From Winogradskyella thalassocola (GTDB taxonomy: Bacteria > Bacteroidota > Bacteroidia > Flavobacteriales > Flavobacteriaceae), in contig NZ_FNCZ01000010.1 in NCBI RefSeq assembly GCF_900099995.1, positions 1-64,000 on the forward strand: 64,000 nucleotides of DNA, given 5' to 3'. Of this stretch, positions 35,005-43,556 are shown one piece after another. Numbering within the stretch: position 1 is the first letter of the stretch; each line of letters starts with the position of its first letter. The notes beneath the pieces are model-generated. The model ran no database searches and was not told where the DNA came from. It saw only the letters and a program-made list of their open reading frames with translations. The position numbers and the translations under genes were made by a program.

Positions 35005-36210
35005 ATGAAATTAGTACACATTGTTTTTACACTTATAATTACGACAGTTCTATTTAGTTGTAGTTCTAAGGATGCCGAAGAAGAATCGGTAGTAGAGAAT
35101 TTAGTTGTAACTTCAGTTTCAGGGTTTTCTGGAAACGAAGAAACACAGTCTGTGAGTGTAATATCTAATTTAGATTGGAGCGTAAGTTCAGATTCTAACT
35201 GGATTACTACAACACCTTCAAGTGGAACTAATAGTGGAGCAATAGCAATTTCTGTAGAGACAAACCCAACTTATAATGATCGTTCAGGAACTGTAACAGT
35301 TTCGGGTGGGACTATGTCAAGAGATGTAGCAATTACACAAGCCGCTGCAGAAGAAACCAACGGAACCTTAGACCCAAATAAAACACCTTCAGAAAATTTT
35401 GATTTATCCACTTGGAATTTAAGTATTCCTGAAGATCAAGGGAATGGTACAGCAACAACTATATCGGTTAGTCAGATTAACAATAACTATGAAAATAGTA
35501 GTTATTTTTATACGGCAGCTGATGGTGGTATGGTTTTTAAATGTCCAGTAGATGGTTATAAGACTTCTGAAAATACAAGTTATACAAGAGTAGAATTACG
35601 CGAAATGCTTAGAGGTACAAATACAAGTATTAGTACACAGGGTGTTAATGGAAATAATTGGGTATTTGGTACTGCTCCAATCGCTGATATAAATGCAGCA
35701 GCAGGTTATGATGGAGAAATGAATGCTACGCTTGCAGTAAACCATGTCACAACAACAGGGAGTAATAGTCATGTCGGGAGAGTCATTATTGGACAAATAC
35801 ACGCTAATGATGATGAGCCTATTCGTATATATTATAGAAAACTGCAAAATAATGCCTTAGGTTCAATTTATTTTGCCCATGAACCTACAGATGGAAATGG
35901 GGCGGAACAATGGTATGAAATGATTGGTTCTAGAAGTAACAGTGCGTCTAATCCTGCGGATGGAATTGCGCTTAACGAGGTGTTTAGTTATAGGATTAAA
36001 GTTGTTGGTGATGATTTAACAGTTACAATCATTAGAGAAGGAAAACCAGATGTTGTTGAAACTGTAAATATGGTAAACAGCGGCTTTAATGTGGGAGGAC
36101 AATACATGTATTTTAAAGCTGGAGTATATCAAGGGAACAATTCTGGAGATGATGATGATTATGTACAGGCAACTTTTTACGCTTTAGAAAAAACACACAC
36201 TACAAATTAG
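35005..36210 (+). CDS. PL7 alginate lyase lipoprotein with BACON domain
   Basis: A 401-residue secreted lipoprotein. The start MKLVHIVFTLIITTVLFSCS gives a lipobox LFSC, so it is probably anchored in the outer membrane. Residues about 35-115 are a BACON domain (SNLDWSVSSDSNWITTTPSS, GTVTVSGGTMSRDVAITQAA), a carbohydrate- or mucin-associated module. Residues about 130-400 are a polysaccharide lyase family 7 jelly roll with its three motifs: RVELREML (the R-x-E-L site), GQIHA and YFKAGVYQGN. In PL7 the QIH wording goes with polyguluronate or mixed specificity. It should cleave alginate by beta-elimination. No SusC/SusD pair is beside it, so it is not in a classic utilisation locus. Confidence 0.9.
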   Translation: MKLVHIVFTLIITTVLFSCSSKDAEEESVVENLVVTSVSGFSGNEETQSVSVISNLDWSVSSDSNWITTTPSSGTNSGAIAISVETNPTYNDRSGTVTVSGGTMSRDVAITQAAAEETNGTLDPNKTPSENFDLSTWNLSIPEDQGNGTATTISVSQINNNYENSSYFYTAADGGMVFKCPVDGYKTSENTSYTRVELREMLRGTNTSISTQGVNGNNWVFGTAPIADINAAAGYDGEMNATLAVNHVTTTGSNSHVGRVIIGQIHANDDEPIRIYYRKLQNNALGSIYFAHEPTDGNGAEQWYEMIGSRSNSASNPADGIALNEVFSYRIKVVGDDLTVTIIREGKPDVVETVNMVNSGFNVGGQYMYFKAGVYQGNNSGDDDDYVQATFYALEKTHTTN

Positions 36211-36242
36211 TAAATAGTGTTAAAAATACTTATCATAGCACA

Positions 36243-36653
36243 ATGCTTTCAAAGAAAACAAAATACGGAATAAAAGCCTTGGTGCACTTAGCACGACAGA
36301 AAGATCGTGTACCTGTTCAAATATCTACGATTTCAAAAACAGAAAATATATCTCAAAAATTTCTGGAAAGTATATTGCTAACCTTAAGAAAAAACGGAAT
36401 GTTAGGCTCTAAAAAGGGCAAAGGAGGTGGGTACTATTTACTAAAGGACCCAAAAGAAATTCCTATGACCACCGTAATGCGTTTATTAGAAGGGCCAATT
36501 GCAATGGTGCCTTGTGTGAGTTTAAATTTTTACGAAAAATGCGCGGACTGTATAGACGAAGATGCATGTGCGGTAAATAAATTGATGCTTAAAGTGCGCG
36601 ATAATACGCTCGAAATATTCCGTAATACAACCTTAGCTGATTTGTCTAATTAG
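36243..36653 (+). CDS. Rrf2-family transcriptional regulator
   Basis: A 136-residue winged-helix regulator. MLSKKTKYGIKALVHLARQK and ISQKFLESILLTLRKNGMLG (helix-turn-helix, about 31-55) and SKKGKGGGYYL (wing) are the Rrf2 signature. The C-terminal part carries cysteines in PCVSLNFYEKCADC and DEDACAVN; this resembles the Fe-S or cysteine-sensing region of IscR/CymR relatives. Its position directly before the sulfate-assimilation operon suggests it controls that operon, CymR-like, possibly through the CCTA/TAGG palindrome at 36732-36748. Confidence 0.92.
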   Translation: MLSKKTKYGIKALVHLARQKDRVPVQISTISKTENISQKFLESILLTLRKNGMLGSKKGKGGGYYLLKDPKEIPMTTVMRLLEGPIAMVPCVSLNFYEKCADCIDEDACAVNKLMLKVRDNTLEIFRNTTLADLSN

Positions 36654-36717
36654 CATATTCCCAATTTTTTAATCCTTTTTTTTCGAAATAATTAGAGTTT
36701 AAACTGTAATTAATTTA

Positions 36718-36748
36718 TATGTTTGCATTATCCTAGTAAATCTATAGG
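36718..36748 (+). promoter_or_regulatory. Promoter and candidate Rrf2 operator of the sulfur operon
   Basis: TATGTTTG (36718-36725) fits the -7 element. At the predicted transcription start lies CCTAGTAAATCTATAGG (36732-36748), an imperfect palindrome with CCTA and TAGG ends. A repressor bound there would block initiation. The neighbouring Rrf2 protein is the obvious candidate; that link is inference. Confidence 0.45.
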
Positions 36749-36777
36749 GTAAAGAGAATATAAAATTAATAGCAATT

Positions 36778-37038
36778 ATGAATCGTGTATTACAAGCAGA
36801 TTTAAGTTTAGAAAATGATAAACAAGAATCTAATACTACTCAAGAAAATATTAAACGCAGCATTGTAAAAACTATAAGTTGGAGAGTTGTCGGAACATTA
36901 GCGACAGTAACCATTTCTTATCTAGTTACTGGGACTTTGGCCTTAGCGTTTTCAATTGGAGGTATAGAATTAGTATCTAAAATGGTGCTTTATTTCTTTC
37001 ATGAACGTACTTGGAATTCTATAAAGTGGGGAAAATGA
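36778..37038 (+). CDS. DUF2061 membrane protein
   Basis: An 86-residue protein whose C-terminal about 60 residues match DUF2061: RSIVKTISWRVVGTLATVTI and the hydrophobic SYLVTGTLALAFSIGGIELV, then KMVLYFFHERTWNSIKWGK. Two membrane segments are predicted (about 35-50 and 54-72). Members are often encoded beside sulfate-assimilation genes in Bacteroidota, but no function is known. Its stop overlaps the start of the PAPS/APS reductase gene (ATGA), so the two are translationally coupled. Confidence 0.85.
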   Translation: MNRVLQADLSLENDKQESNTTQENIKRSIVKTISWRVVGTLATVTISYLVTGTLALAFSIGGIELVSKMVLYFFHERTWNSIKWGK

Positions 37039-37655
37039 TAGACATAGATATAGACGTTTGGAATAAAAAATTACGAGATAAAACTCCGAATGAAATTGCA
37101 GAATGGGCTTTAAAATTATCTGATAATAAAATTGTGACGACCAGTTTTGGCATCTATTCTTCGGTATTATTAAGTACTATGTCTCAACTCGATAAAGATA
37201 TAAGAGTCGTGTGGTGCGATACCTTATATAACCAACCGAGCACGTACGAACATGCGTCTCAATTAATAGAAAAATATAATCTTAATATTCTAAAATATCA
37301 AAGTTTATATACTCGAGAAGAGATTGATTCTACTATTGGATTACCAAGTTTAGAAGATGATAATCATGCGATTTTTTCAGAAGCTGTAAAGCTAGAGCCA
37401 TTTAGACGTGCCTTAAAAGAACAGAATCCAGATGTGTGGTTTACAAATATTAGAGTAAGGCAAACTGAGTATAGAGATAAGAAGGATATTTTAAGTTTCA
37501 GTAAAGACGGTATTCTTAAAGTGAGTCCATTTTACTATTGGAGCGATTCGGATTTAGATCAATATATAGAGGATAACCAATTAGCGAAAAACAATTATTA
37601 TTTCGATCCTATTAAAGCACTTCTCAATAGAGAATGTGGTATACATTTTCAATAA
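37035..37655 (+). CDS. cysH: Phosphoadenosine/adenosine phosphosulfate reductase
   Basis: A 206-residue enzyme reducing activated sulfate (PAPS or APS) to sulfite. ATG 37035 overlaps the DUF2061 stop as ATGA and is preferred over an earlier in-frame start inside that gene. KIVTTSFGIYSSVLLSTMSQ (about 34-53) is the PP-loop-like substrate site, and VWCDTLYNQPSTYEHASQLI, then TNIRVRQTEYRDKKDILSF, follow the family order. The C-terminal ECGIHF contains the active-site cysteine. The CC pairs that hold a 4Fe-4S cluster in APS reductases are not evident, so PAPS is the likelier substrate. It sits 9 bp before the sulfite reductase. Confidence 0.88.
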   Translation: MIDIDIDVWNKKLRDKTPNEIAEWALKLSDNKIVTTSFGIYSSVLLSTMSQLDKDIRVVWCDTLYNQPSTYEHASQLIEKYNLNILKYQSLYTREEIDSTIGLPSLEDDNHAIFSEAVKLEPFRRALKEQNPDVWFTNIRVRQTEYRDKKDILSFSKDGILKVSPFYYWSDSDLDQYIEDNQLAKNNYYFDPIKALLNRECGIHFQ

Positions 37656-37664
37656 ATAGAACAG

Positions 37665-39752
37665 ATGCAGAGTTTTAGAACAGAATTAGAAAATCCAGTA
37701 GTACAAAAGGATATCCTTGAATTAGCCAATAAAATTGAGCTTTTTCAAAAGGGGAAAATTGACGAAGAAAAATTCAGAAGCCTCCGTTTGGCTAGAGGAA
37801 TTTATGGTCAACGCCAAGAAGGTGTACAAATGATTAGAATCAAATTACCTTATGGTAAAGTTTTGAGTCATCAATTGCGTCGTATTGCTGAAGTTTCAGA
37901 TGAATATTCTAGAAGCCGCTTGCATATTACAACACGTCAAGATATTCAAATTCATTATGTGGATATCAATAGAACACCAGAACTTTGGGCCGAATTAGAG
38001 CGCGATGATGTCACTATCAGAGAGGCTTGTGGTAATACGGTTAGAAATGTCACCGCATCTGAAACAGCAGGTATTGATCCTAACGAACCTTTTGATGTTT
38101 CTCCTTATGCAGATGCCTTATTCAAATTCTTTTTACGGAATTCTGTGTGTCAAGAAATGGGTCGAAAGTTTAAAGTATCCTTTTCGGCTTCAGATGAAGA
38201 TACAGGGTTATCGTACATGCACGATTTAGGTTTTATAGCTAAAATTGAAAATGGAATAAAAGGTTTTAAAGTAATGTTAGGTGGTGGTTTAGGTTCGCAA
38301 CCAAGACATGCCGATTTGTTTTATGAATTTTTGCCGTCAGATAAAATTATTCCTTTGATGGAAGGAGTTTTAAGAGTGTTCGATCGTTATGGAGAACGTA
38401 AAAGTAGAGCCAAAGCACGACTTAAATTCTTAATAAAAGATTTAGGATTAGAAGCGTTTAAAGTTTTGGTTGAAGAAGAACAAAATGCCATAGAATTTAA
38501 AACAGTTACGATTGACGATACTAATTATAAAGTTTCAAAACCAGTTTCTGTAACGGCTCCAAATGTAGAAATTAAACATACGGAGGCGTATAATTTATGG
38601 AAATCGACCAATGTAATTCCTCAAAAACAAGAGGGGTATGTTGCGATTGGAATCAAAGTTTTATTGGGTGATTTCTACACTGATAAAGCACGCTTATTAG
38701 CCGATTTGGTTGAGTACTATGCGGCAGGTGAATTGCGATTGAGTTTACGTCAGAACATCTTAATTCCTTTTGTGAAAGAAGATTTGTTACCATTTTTTTA
38801 TGTTGAATTAGAGAAGTTAGGTTTCGTTGAAGCGGGTTATAATAAAGCTGTCGATATAACAGCATGTCCTGGTACGGATACTTGCAACTTAGGGATTGCA
38901 AGTAGTACTGGGATAGCTGAAGAATTAGAACGTGTTATTAAAACGGAGTATCCTCAATATCTCGAAAATTCTGATTTAATGATTAAAATTAGTGGTTGTA
39001 TGAATGCTTGTGGACAACATAATATGGCAAATATCGGTTTTCAAGGGATGTCAATTCGGACAAAAGATAAATTAGTAGCTCCGGCATTGCAAGTACTTTT
39101 AGGTGGTGGAAATCTAGGAAATGGAAATGCGTATTTCGCTGATAAGGTGGTTAAAATTCCGAGTAGAAGAGGGCCAGACGCTTTAAGAAGAATCTTAAAT
39201 GATTTTGAAGCGAATGCAGAAGGCAAACAATTCGTCGACTATTACAAAGAAAAAGGCGAAAAGTATTTCTATCACTTATTAACGGATCTATCGGATACTG
39301 AAAATTTAACTCAAGAAGATTTTATCGATTGGGGAACAGAAGAACAATATGTAAAAGCCATCGGAATTGGAGAATGCGCCGGAGTCGTTATCGATTTAAT
39401 CGCCACACTATTCCTAGAAAGTGATGAGAAAATTGAAGAATCAAAAGAGGCGTATGCTAACAAAGTGTATTCGAGTGCGATTTATGAAGCGTATCGTTCT
39501 ATGGTAAATTCAGCAAAAGCCATTTTGCTTTCAGAAAATATCAGCACTAACACCCAAGCTGGCATCATTTCACAATTTGATGAACTTTTTGTAGAAACTA
39601 AAAAAATAGAATTAGGAACATCTTTTTCAGATCTTATTTATCAAATCAAAGTATTTCCACCAACTAAAGACTTTGCCAATAATTATATAAACGCAGCAGA
39701 ACAATTTTTAAAAAGTGTCAGAGCTTTTAGAGATACACAAGTTGTTGCATAA
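37665..39752 (+). CDS. Siroheme sulfite (or nitrite) reductase with C-terminal HEPN-like domain
   Basis: A 695-residue enzyme. The first about 570 residues are a duplicated siroheme reductase: substrate-binding RSRLHITTRQDIQIHYVDIN and ELRLSLRQNILIPFV, and cluster ligands in CPGTDTC and SGCMNACGQHNMANIGFQG (C-x5-C then C-x3-C). In this operon it should reduce sulfite to sulfide. The last about 100 residues are helical and fit a HEPN domain: YSSAIYEAYRSMVNSAKAIL, then NTQAGIISQFDELFVE, which recalls the 'kTHsGvislF.e.Fv' end of MNT-associated HEPN proteins but with Gln replacing His. An RNase activity is therefore unlikely. Siroheme synthesis genes follow 10 bp later. Confidence 0.9.
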   Translation: MQSFRTELENPVVQKDILELANKIELFQKGKIDEEKFRSLRLARGIYGQRQEGVQMIRIKLPYGKVLSHQLRRIAEVSDEYSRSRLHITTRQDIQIHYVDINRTPELWAELERDDVTIREACGNTVRNVTASETAGIDPNEPFDVSPYADALFKFFLRNSVCQEMGRKFKVSFSASDEDTGLSYMHDLGFIAKIENGIKGFKVMLGGGLGSQPRHADLFYEFLPSDKIIPLMEGVLRVFDRYGERKSRAKARLKFLIKDLGLEAFKVLVEEEQNAIEFKTVTIDDTNYKVSKPVSVTAPNVEIKHTEAYNLWKSTNVIPQKQEGYVAIGIKVLLGDFYTDKARLLADLVEYYAAGELRLSLRQNILIPFVKEDLLPFFYVELEKLGFVEAGYNKAVDITACPGTDTCNLGIASSTGIAEELERVIKTEYPQYLENSDLMIKISGCMNACGQHNMANIGFQGMSIRTKDKLVAPALQVLLGGGNLGNGNAYFADKVVKIPSRRGPDALRRILNDFEANAEGKQFVDYYKEKGEKYFYHLLTDLSDTENLTQEDFIDWGTEEQYVKAIGIGECAGVVIDLIATLFLESDEKIEESKEAYANKVYSSAIYEAYRSMVNSAKAILLSENISTNTQAGIISQFDELFVETKKIELGTSFSDLIYQIKVFPPTKDFANNYINAAEQFLKSVRAFRDTQVVA

Positions 39753-39762
39753 AACTAAGAGT

Positions 39763-40542
39763 ATGACACCAAGATTAACCATAGTAGGCGCAGGCCCAGG
39801 AGATGTAGATTTAATTACTATAAAGGCCATTAAAGCCATAAAATCTGCAGATGTCATTATGTATGATGCACTTGTAAATGTAGAATTGTTACAATACGCA
39901 GCGCCAAATACAGAGTTAATTTTTGTTGGTAAACGAAAAGGGTGTTATGCGTATCAGCAAAATCAAATTAACGAATTAATAGTGCAACGCGCTTTAAGAT
40001 TTGGTCATGTGGTGCGTTTAAAAGGTGGTGATCCTTTTATTTTTGGTCGTGGTGCAGAAGAATTAGATTATGCTAAAGAATATGCCATTGAAGTAGCTGT
40101 TGTTCCTGGTATTTCGTCGTCGGCTGCAGTGCCAGCATACCAAGGTATTCCATTAACGAAGCGGAATGCCGCTGAAAGTTTTTGGGTAATTACAGGAACC
40201 ACAAAATCCCATGAAATTTCTAGTGATATTGCTTTAGCAGCAAAATCGACAGCTACTGTGGTTATTTTAATGGGAATGAGTAAGCTTTCCGAAATTGTTC
40301 AGATTTTTTCTAAGGAAGGTAAATCTGAAACGGCAATTGCAATCATTCAAAATGGAACTAGACCGAATGAAAATGTAGGTATTGGTAAAATGTCTAATAT
40401 CGAAGCTATTGTCGAAGACAAACAATTATCAAATCCTGCAATTATCATCATTGGTGAAGTCGTGAATCAGCGCGTCGATCTTACAGATATTTATACCAAA
40501 GCAGATTTAGCAAAGTATAACATACAGAAACAAACGGCTTAG
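39763..40542 (+). CDS. cobA: Uroporphyrinogen-III C-methyltransferase
   Basis: A 259-residue SAM-dependent methyltransferase converting uroporphyrinogen III to precorrin-2, the first step to siroheme. The start MTPRLTIVGAGPGDVDLITI at 39763 matches the family N-terminus; the longer frame begins inside the reductase gene. VRLKGGDPFIFGRGAEELDY, VVPGISSSAAVPAYQGIPLT and LMGMSKLSEI are typical. It lies 10 bp after the sulfite reductase, supplying the siroheme that enzyme needs, and 2 bp before the dehydrogenase/ferrochelatase gene. Confidence 0.95.
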   Translation: MTPRLTIVGAGPGDVDLITIKAIKAIKSADVIMYDALVNVELLQYAAPNTELIFVGKRKGCYAYQQNQINELIVQRALRFGHVVRLKGGDPFIFGRGAEELDYAKEYAIEVAVVPGISSSAAVPAYQGIPLTKRNAAESFWVITGTTKSHEISSDIALAAKSTATVVILMGMSKLSEIVQIFSKEGKSETAIAIIQNGTRPNENVGIGKMSNIEAIVEDKQLSNPAIIIIGEVVNQRVDLTDIYTKADLAKYNIQKQTA

Positions 40543-40544
40543 TT

Positions 40545-41123
40545 ATGGAACGGAATAATTTATATCCCATCTTTTTAAAAGCTAAAAATCTCAATGTTTT
40601 AATTGTGGGTGGTGGCAATGTCGCAGAAGAAAAATTAACGTTTCTTTTAAAATCGAGTCCAGATGCAAATGTTACTATGGTCTCACCAATGTATAGAGAA
40701 GGAACGATTGCAATGGCTAACACCGGAAACGTAAAACGTGTTGACGATATTTATAAAAACGGCTATTTAAAAGATCACCATATAGTCATTGCAACAACAG
40801 ATCAACCTGAAGTAAATATTAAAATATATAAGGATTGCCGTTCGCAAAACAAATTGGTTAATGTAGCAGACAATCCGCCATATTGTGATTTTTATATGGG
40901 AGGCATCGTCACAAAAGGCAATGTAAAAGTGGCGATTTCTACTAATGGACAATCACCAACCACAGCCAAACGATTACGTCAGTTTTTTGAAGATGTAATT
41001 CCAGAAAACATTGATGATTTAGTAAAGAATCTCAATATATATAGAAAAACAATTAAAGGGGACTTTGAGCAGAAAGTTGAAAAATTAAACGAATTCACTA
41101 AAGGTTTAGTCGAAAAAATGTAG
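40545..41123 (+). CDS. Precorrin-2 dehydrogenase / sirohydrochlorin ferrochelatase (Met8p/SirC type)
   Basis: A 192-residue protein corresponding to the N-terminal half of E. coli CysG. It oxidises precorrin-2 with NAD+ to sirohydrochlorin and may insert iron to give siroheme. NLYPIFLKAKNLNVLIVGGG and NVAEEKLTFLLKSS form the NAD site; HIVIATTDQPEVNIKIYKDC and NVADNPPYCDFYMGGIVTKG contain the conserved DxPxxCDF region. NGQSPTTAKRLRQFFED is the C-terminal dimer segment. It is sandwiched tightly between cobA and the flavoprotein gene, 2 and 3 bp away. Confidence 0.92.
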   Translation: MERNNLYPIFLKAKNLNVLIVGGGNVAEEKLTFLLKSSPDANVTMVSPMYREGTIAMANTGNVKRVDDIYKNGYLKDHHIVIATTDQPEVNIKIYKDCRSQNKLVNVADNPPYCDFYMGGIVTKGNVKVAISTNGQSPTTAKRLRQFFEDVIPENIDDLVKNLNIYRKTIKGDFEQKVEKLNEFTKGLVEKM

Positions 41124-41126
41124 ATT

Positions 41127-42176
41127 ATGATTACAACAGATATACTTATTATAGGAGCAGGACCAACAGGTTTATTTACAGTATTTGAAGCCGGATTGTT
41201 AAAATTAAAGTGCCATTTAATTGATGCATTGCCCCAACCAGGTGGTCAGTGTTCTGAATTGTATCCTAAAAAACCGATTTATGATATTCCGGGATTTCCT
41301 GAAATTTTAGCTGGTGATTTAACCTCTAATTTATTAGAACAAGGGAAACAATTTCAACCAGGTTTTACATTAGGTGAACGCGCAGAAACCATTGAGACCT
41401 TAGACGATGGTAGTTTTATTGTGACGACAAATAAAGGCACCCAACATCACGCTCCAATTATAGCTATTGCTGGTGGTTTAGGAAGTTTTGAACCAAGAAA
41501 ACCACAATTAGAAAATATCGATAGCTATGAAGATAACGGTTTAGCCTATTTTATTAAAGACCCAGAAGTGTATCGCGATAAAAAAGTGGTGATTGCAGGC
41601 GGAGGAGATTCAGCTTTAGACTGGGGTATTTTTTTAGCAGATGTTGCTTCAGAAGTGACTTTGGTTCACCGACGAAATGAATTTAGAGGTGCTCTAGATT
41701 CTGTGGAACGTGTGCAAGAATTAAAATTGCTCAACAAAATAAACATCATTACTCCTGCAGAAATTACAGCATTGCATGGTGAGCATAAAATTGAAGGAGT
41801 AGCGGTGACTAAAGATGGAGACACTCAAATTATAGAGGCAGATGCTTTTATTCCACTATTTGGTTTATCACCAAAATTAGGACCAATTGGAGATTGGGGA
41901 TTGGAGATTGAAAAGAATGCGATTAAGGTAGATACAGTAGATTATCAAACGAATATTCCTGGTATTTATGCTATCGGAGATGTCAATACCTACGAAGGAA
42001 AACTAAAATTGATTCTTTGTGGTTTTCATGAAGCTACCTTAATGTGTCAATCAGCTTATAAAAGACTAAATCCAGGAAAGAAATTTGTTCTAAAATATAC
42101 GACAGTAAGTGGTATAAACGGTTTTGATGGTACAAGAAAAGAATCACCAAAAGCAGTCGTAAAAGCAATTTTATAA
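41127..42176 (+). CDS. Ferredoxin-NADP+ reductase type 2 (thioredoxin-reductase-like flavoprotein)
   Basis: A 349-residue FAD/NAD(P)-dependent oxidoreductase. The FAD site IIGAGPTGLFTVFEAGLLKL (about 7-26) and PGGQCSELYPKKPIYDIPGF are followed by the NADPH site VVIAGGGDSALDWGIFLADV (about 154-173) and IYAIGDVNTYEGKLKLILCG near the end. No CxxC redox pair of true thioredoxin reductases is seen, which fits the type 2 ferredoxin reductases. As last main gene of the sulfur operon it probably supplies electrons to the sulfite reductase, via ferredoxin or directly. Confidence 0.88.
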   Translation: MITTDILIIGAGPTGLFTVFEAGLLKLKCHLIDALPQPGGQCSELYPKKPIYDIPGFPEILAGDLTSNLLEQGKQFQPGFTLGERAETIETLDDGSFIVTTNKGTQHHAPIIAIAGGLGSFEPRKPQLENIDSYEDNGLAYFIKDPEVYRDKKVVIAGGGDSALDWGIFLADVASEVTLVHRRNEFRGALDSVERVQELKLLNKINIITPAEITALHGEHKIEGVAVTKDGDTQIIEADAFIPLFGLSPKLGPIGDWGLEIEKNAIKVDTVDYQTNIPGIYAIGDVNTYEGKLKLILCGFHEATLMCQSAYKRLNPGKKFVLKYTTVSGINGFDGTRKESPKAVVKAIL

Positions 42177-42303
42177 ATAAGAATAGATTTTCTAAAAACT
42201 TACATGTTTCAAAGGTTAAATACATAACAATTTCTTAGATTTTAACTAACAAAAGAATCTTTTTTTAATTAGATATTTGCACTTTATTATTAAGCCCTTA
42301 ATC

Positions 42304-42399
42304 ATGAAATTAATAAATAAGTATAAATCAGATTTTAGATTTGCTGTGCAACTTTTGGTGTTAACTGCCATATCATTAATCGCTACTTTATTTGTATAA
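42304..42399 (+). CDS. Possible 31-residue single-helix membrane peptide
   Basis: ATG 42304 opens a 31-codon frame: a basic start MKLINKYKSDFR and then the hydrophobic stretch FAVQLLVLTAISLIATLFV. This is the shape of a small inner-membrane protein. It lies 127 bp after the sulfur operon and 65 bp before the PagL-like gene. There is no homology I recognise and a frame this short can arise by chance, so it is a candidate only. Confidence 0.35.
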   Translation: MKLINKYKSDFRFAVQLLVLTAISLIATLFV

Positions 42400-42464
42400 A
42401 GTCTTGTGCGTTACTTAAGCAGCTAATTGTAATTATTGTCTATTTTTGCACCTCAATAATTGCC

Positions 42465-43556
42465 ATGCGAAATCTACTATGTTCATTTTTATTACTACTG
42501 TCTATAGGACTCTACGGACAAGAAGAAAAGCATAGTACGTATTTTGATCTAAATTATTTTGGTGGCAATATAGCACTTCATAATAACAGTATTCTTCACT
42601 TAATTAAAGACCATCCTGAAGGTTTTATTTTTAGTTGGAACAAAAAAACGTTTGGAAACGAAGCTTGGGAACACCGGTTTAATTATCCAGATTATGGAGC
42701 ATCCTTCATTTATCAAGATTTAAAGAACGAGACATTAGGTAATAATTTTGGTCTCTACGCGCATTATAATTTCTATTTTTTTAAACGTAATGTCATGTTG
42801 CGTCTTGGTCAAGGATTGGCATATTCAAGTAATCCTTATGATAAAATTGAAAACCCAAAAAATGTAGCTTTCGGTTCTGATATTTTGAGTTCAACCTACT
42901 TGATGGTTAATTATAAAAAAGACAGACTCTTTAATCGTATTGGTTTTCAGACTGGGTTGTCTTTAATTCATTACTCTAATGCTAATGTTAGAGCACCAAA
43001 TACAAGCGTAAATACTATTGCTTTTAACGTGGGCATAACCTATCATTTGGATGTTGAGGATGCGGAATTTATCGAGACTAACGATGATGAGAAATTCACT
43101 GAAAAAATAAAATATAACCTCGCCTTTAGATCTGGCATTAATGAAAGTGATGTCATCGGAAGTGGACAGTTTCCGTTTTATGTGTTGTCTGCTTATGCCG
43201 ATAAACGTCTAAGTCATGTTAGTGCTATTCAGTTTGGTGCAGATGTGTTTTTCTCAAATTTCTTAAAGGAGTTAATCTATTACTCATCGGTTTCGCTACA
43301 TGAAGAAAATGTTAGTGGAGATGAAGATTATAAACGTGTTGGGCTTTTTGCAGGACATGAATTATTTATAAATAGAATGTCGGTTGAAACTCAATTAGGT
43401 TATTATGTGTATTACCCATTTGATTTTGAAGGCAGAACTTATATAAGAATAGGATTAAAACGGTATTTCGGAAAGAAGCTTTTCGGAGCTATAACGTTGA
43501 AATCGCATGGAGCAAAAGCAGAAGCTGTAGAATTTGGAATAGGAGTAAGATTATGA
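42465..43556 (+). CDS. PagL-like acyloxyacyl hydrolase family outer membrane protein
   Basis: A 363-residue protein with signal peptide MRNLLCSFLLLLSIGLYG then Q. The central region has FGLYAHYNFYFFKRNVMLRL, QTGLSLIHYSNANVRAPNTS and NVGITYHLD. The HYSNA...PN block matches the His/Ser active-site strand of lipid A 3-O-deacylases (PagL), and alternating beta segments fit an outer membrane barrel. It is longer than PagL (about 170 residues) because of a second strand-rich half, which is common in Bacteroidota versions. Its stop overlaps the next start (ATGA). Lipid A or another acyl substrate is inference. Confidence 0.78.
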   Translation: MRNLLCSFLLLLSIGLYGQEEKHSTYFDLNYFGGNIALHNNSILHLIKDHPEGFIFSWNKKTFGNEAWEHRFNYPDYGASFIYQDLKNETLGNNFGLYAHYNFYFFKRNVMLRLGQGLAYSSNPYDKIENPKNVAFGSDILSSTYLMVNYKKDRLFNRIGFQTGLSLIHYSNANVRAPNTSVNTIAFNVGITYHLDVEDAEFIETNDDEKFTEKIKYNLAFRSGINESDVIGSGQFPFYVLSAYADKRLSHVSAIQFGADVFFSNFLKELIYYSSVSLHEENVSGDEDYKRVGLFAGHELFINRMSVETQLGYYVYYPFDFEGRTYIRIGLKRYFGKKLFGAITLKSHGAKAEAVEFGIGVRL

